From: Flavobacterium sp. UBA7663 | Lineage (GTDB): Bacteria > Bacteroidota > Bacteroidia > Flavobacteriales > Flavobacteriaceae | Direction: 5' to 3' | DNA: 64,000 bases | NCBI RefSeq assembly: GCF_002483315.1 | Contig: NZ_DLHR01000019.1 | Location: forward strand, 248,001 to 312,000 | In this document: positions 61,963 to 64,000 of the stretch, piece by piece | Layout of the letters: each line of letters opens with the position of its first letter | How positions within the stretch are numbered: position 1 is the first letter of the stretch | Made by a program: the position numbers and the translations under genes | The notes under the pieces: model-generated | What the model saw: only the letters and a program-made list of their open reading frames with translations | What the model was told of the DNA's origin: nothing | The model's database searches: none

Positions 61963-64000
61963 TTGAACACAATTGCTTTTACCATATACGACGCTTCGGC
62001 TGGCTCTGGAAAAACATACACGCTAACGAAAGAATATTTAAAAATTCTTTTCTTAGCCACTAATGATGATGCCTACCGAAAAATTCTCGCAATTACGTTT
62101 ACCAACAAAGCGGTAGAAGAAATGAAAAGCCGAATTGTATCAAGTTTGTACGAGTTTTCCATTGATACTACTTCTGATAAAGCGATGGAATTGCTAAAAG
62201 ATGTAGCCTCGGAAACCAAATTAAGCATCGCCACTTTAAAAGATAAATCGAAAGCAATTATCAAAAATATCATTCACAATTATGCTGCTTTTGATATTTC
62301 TACGATTGATAAATTCACACACAAAGTTATTCGAACATTTGCGCAAGATTTGAATTTACCACCCAATTTTGAAGTTTCATTGGAAACCGATTCGCTTTTG
62401 CAGGAAGCCATTGATTTGGTGATTTCTAAAGCTGGTGATGATGTAAATTTGACCAAATTATTAATCGAATTTTCTAAAGAGAAAACAGACGACGATAAAA
62501 ACTGGGACATTTCGGCTGAATTATTAAAGGTTGCCCAACTGATTACCAACGAAAACAATTCGGAAGAAATCAAAGAAATGTCCGATAAAAGTTTGGATGA
62601 TTTTGGGGTAATCAAAAAGAAATTGCAGGAAGAAATCAAGCAATTAAAAGCCGAAACTAGCGAAGATGGAAAAAAAATCAAGCATTTTATTGAATCAAAT
62701 GGCGCGAGTTTAAGTTCTTTTCCAAAGTATTTCAATGATCATTTGAATAACATTGAGTCCAATCAGTTGAAAGACTCACAAAAAAAATATTTTTCTCCTG
62801 ATGATATTAAGGTTTTAAAATCGGCTAAAGATGTTGCTATTATTGAGTCGATTATTGATGAAATTGTATCGCAATTAAAATCAATTTATGATAAACTAGG
62901 AAAAATTTCAATGTATGAAGCTTTTCTACAAAACTTAAATCCACTTTCGTTATTAAATACCATTTATCAGGAGTTCAAACAAATTCAGGAGGAGCAAAAT
63001 TTAGTTTCGATTTCCGATTTTAATAAAATCATTCACAATGAGATTCAAAATCAGCCAGCGCCTTTTATTTACGAGCGTTTGGGTGAAAAATACCGTCATT
63101 ATTTTATCGATGAATTTCAGGATACTTCGGTGATGCAATGGCAAAATTTAATTCCGTTAATTGATAACGCTTTATCAGGTCAAGACGATTTTGGCCAACA
63201 AGGGACGTTGATGTTGGTAGGTGATCCAAAACAAGCCATTTACCGTTGGCGTGGTGGAAAAGCCGAACAATTTATTGATTTAGCAAAAGAAGATAAAAAG
63301 CACAATCCGTTTTCCAATAAGGATAAAGAAACGCTTCGTTTAGGAACTAATTACCGTAGTTTTAGTGAAGTTATTCAGTTTAATAATGCGTTTTTCAAGC
63401 AATTATCTGATAAATTTGAAAATCCAGATTATAAAAATTTATACGAAAACCTTTCGCATCAAGAAATCAATTCCAAAATTGGCGGTTATGTGAATTTATC
63501 GTTCATCGAAGTGCCAGAAGATGAAACCGAAGTCGAAGGTTTTGATTCGGACAACGATTCGATTACAATAAAAGATAAATTTTACTTGAATCAAACGTTG
63601 CGAACCATTGAAAAATGTATTGCCAACGGATTTGAATACAAAGACATAGTCTTACTTACGCGGACCAAAGCACCCGGAATTAAATTAGCGAATTTCTTAA
63701 CCGAAAACAGCGTTCCGATTTTGTCTTCGGAAACTTTATTGATTCAAAATGCTACGGAAGTAAAGTTGTTGATTGCGTTGCTTCGTTATTTGAAAAATCC
63801 AAAAGACGACGAATCGAAAGTCTATTTCTTGTATTTTATTGCGAAATATTTACAATCGGAAGTAGCAATTCACGATTTCATTTTGGCCACGAAAGATAAA
63901 AACTCCGATGAATTAGAAACGTTTTTGAAAACCATCGGAATTGAAATTTCGTTCAAAAATTGCAAGAAAAAATCGCTGTATGAAGCAGTCGAAATTTTAA
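61963..64000 (+). CDS. UvrD/RecB-like (AddA-type) helicase-nuclease, 5' part
   Basis: Partial: 679 complete codons, open to the window end. The N-terminus MNTIAFTIYDASAGSGKTYT carries Walker A at residues 11-18. ITFTNKAVEEMKSRI (motif Ia), FIDEFQDTS (Walker B), VGDPKQAIYRWRGG (motif III) and LGTNYRS (motif IV) follow in order. Homologues exceed 1000 residues and end in a RecB-family nuclease domain; they act in double-strand break processing with a PD-(D/E)XK partner. TTG 61963 is the start: an in-frame stop (TAA at 61957) lies just upstream and no ATG precedes Walker A. Confidence 0.9.
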   Translation, partial: MNTIAFTIYDASAGSGKTYTLTKEYLKILFLATNDDAYRKILAITFTNKAVEEMKSRIVSSLYEFSIDTTSDKAMELLKDVASETKLSIATLKDKSKAIIKNIIHNYAAFDISTIDKFTHKVIRTFAQDLNLPPNFEVSLETDSLLQEAIDLVISKAGDDVNLTKLLIEFSKEKTDDDKNWDISAELLKVAQLITNENNSEEIKEMSDKSLDDFGVIKKKLQEEIKQLKAETSEDGKKIKHFIESNGASLSSFPKYFNDHLNNIESNQLKDSQKKYFSPDDIKVLKSAKDVAIIESIIDEIVSQLKSIYDKLGKISMYEAFLQNLNPLSLLNTIYQEFKQIQEEQNLVSISDFNKIIHNEIQNQPAPFIYERLGEKYRHYFIDEFQDTSVMQWQNLIPLIDNALSGQDDFGQQGTLMLVGDPKQAIYRWRGGKAEQFIDLAKEDKKHNPFSNKDKETLRLGTNYRSFSEVIQFNNAFFKQLSDKFENPDYKNLYENLSHQEINSKIGGYVNLSFIEVPEDETEVEGFDSDNDSITIKDKFYLNQTLRTIEKCIANGFEYKDIVLLTRTKAPGIKLANFLTENSVPILSSETLLIQNATEVKLLIALLRYLKNPKDDESKVYFLYFIAKYLQSEVAIHDFILATKDKNSDELETFLKTIGIEISFKNCKKKSLYEAVEIL

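Noticed and set aside
62073..62735. Two minus-strand frames of 66 and 151 residues near the right end
   Set aside because: They are antisense to the AddA-like gene, whose plus-strand frame has Walker A/B and helicase motifs throughout; the minus frames show no recognisable domain.

Overview
This AT-rich 64 kb window looks like the chromosome of a Flavobacterium-type member of the Bacteroidota. Several features support this. There is a Bat aerotolerance gene set, a PorZ-type protein of the type IX secretion system, IPExxxVDY-family and COG4389 proteins, and long Bacteroidota-style IleS and PurF forms. Promoters follow the Bacteroidota consensus TAnnTTTG with TTG about 18-22 bases upstream, and almost no genes have Shine-Dalgarno sites. 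I saw no rRNA, tRNA, CRISPR array, transposase or prophage. Most of the window is ordinary core genome in short operons.

Layout. 1-3.3 kb: batC-batD-batE. 3.4-6 kb: cvpA-like gene (minus), a small conserved gene, pheS and another small gene. 6.1-9 kb: a secreted GH92 alpha-mannosidase flanked by two copies of one palindromic repeat. 9-18.5 kb, mostly minus strand: terC-like/gpsA, an iron alcohol dehydrogenase, yicC-gmk-nadD, an EamA transporter with an ArsC-like protein, then a DinB-like protein, a trans-sulfuration enzyme and an outer-membrane barrel. 18.7-32 kb: gdhA, porZ-recO, ileS, a DksA-like gene, lspA, a small lipoprotein, folate ligase, SIMPL protein, PLP decarboxylase and an AstE-like hydrolase. 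32-44 kb: uvrC with a patatin-barrel protein, then aromatic amino-acid catabolism (hmgA, hppD, kynA) interleaved with DUF4190, DUF3108, an M23 peptidase and pgi. 44-49.4 kb: small membrane and envelope genes, the COG4389 protein and dinB.

49.4-51 kb is a very AT-rich accessory patch: 523 bp without a gene, then two orphan genes, one a lipoprotein with a symmetric six-cysteine tail. 51-58.5 kb holds a cysteine-less LOV-like protein, pyk, rnc, fabF, acpP, purN, rnhA and a PfkB kinase. 58.7-64 kb holds a long purF, a 633-bp gene-free stretch, a superoxide dismutase and the start of a RecB/AddA-type helicase-nuclease cut by the window end.

The most striking non-gene structure is in that 633-bp stretch (60614-61246). 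Three tandem units each carry a fixed-spacing upstream box, a promoter, a nearly invariant 52-nt body that folds into a hairpin, and an individual rho-independent terminator. The terminator stems differ in sequence but still pair. I read this as three tandem copies of a small RNA of about 77 nt, each with its own promoter and terminator. A second, single candidate small RNA lies at 39.5 kb.

A further theme is the number of short intergenic repeat families, at least eight, most built of doubled short words or palindromes. Some touch function: one encodes the C-terminus of a transporter, another supplies the -33 element of pheS, and another flanks the GH92 gene.
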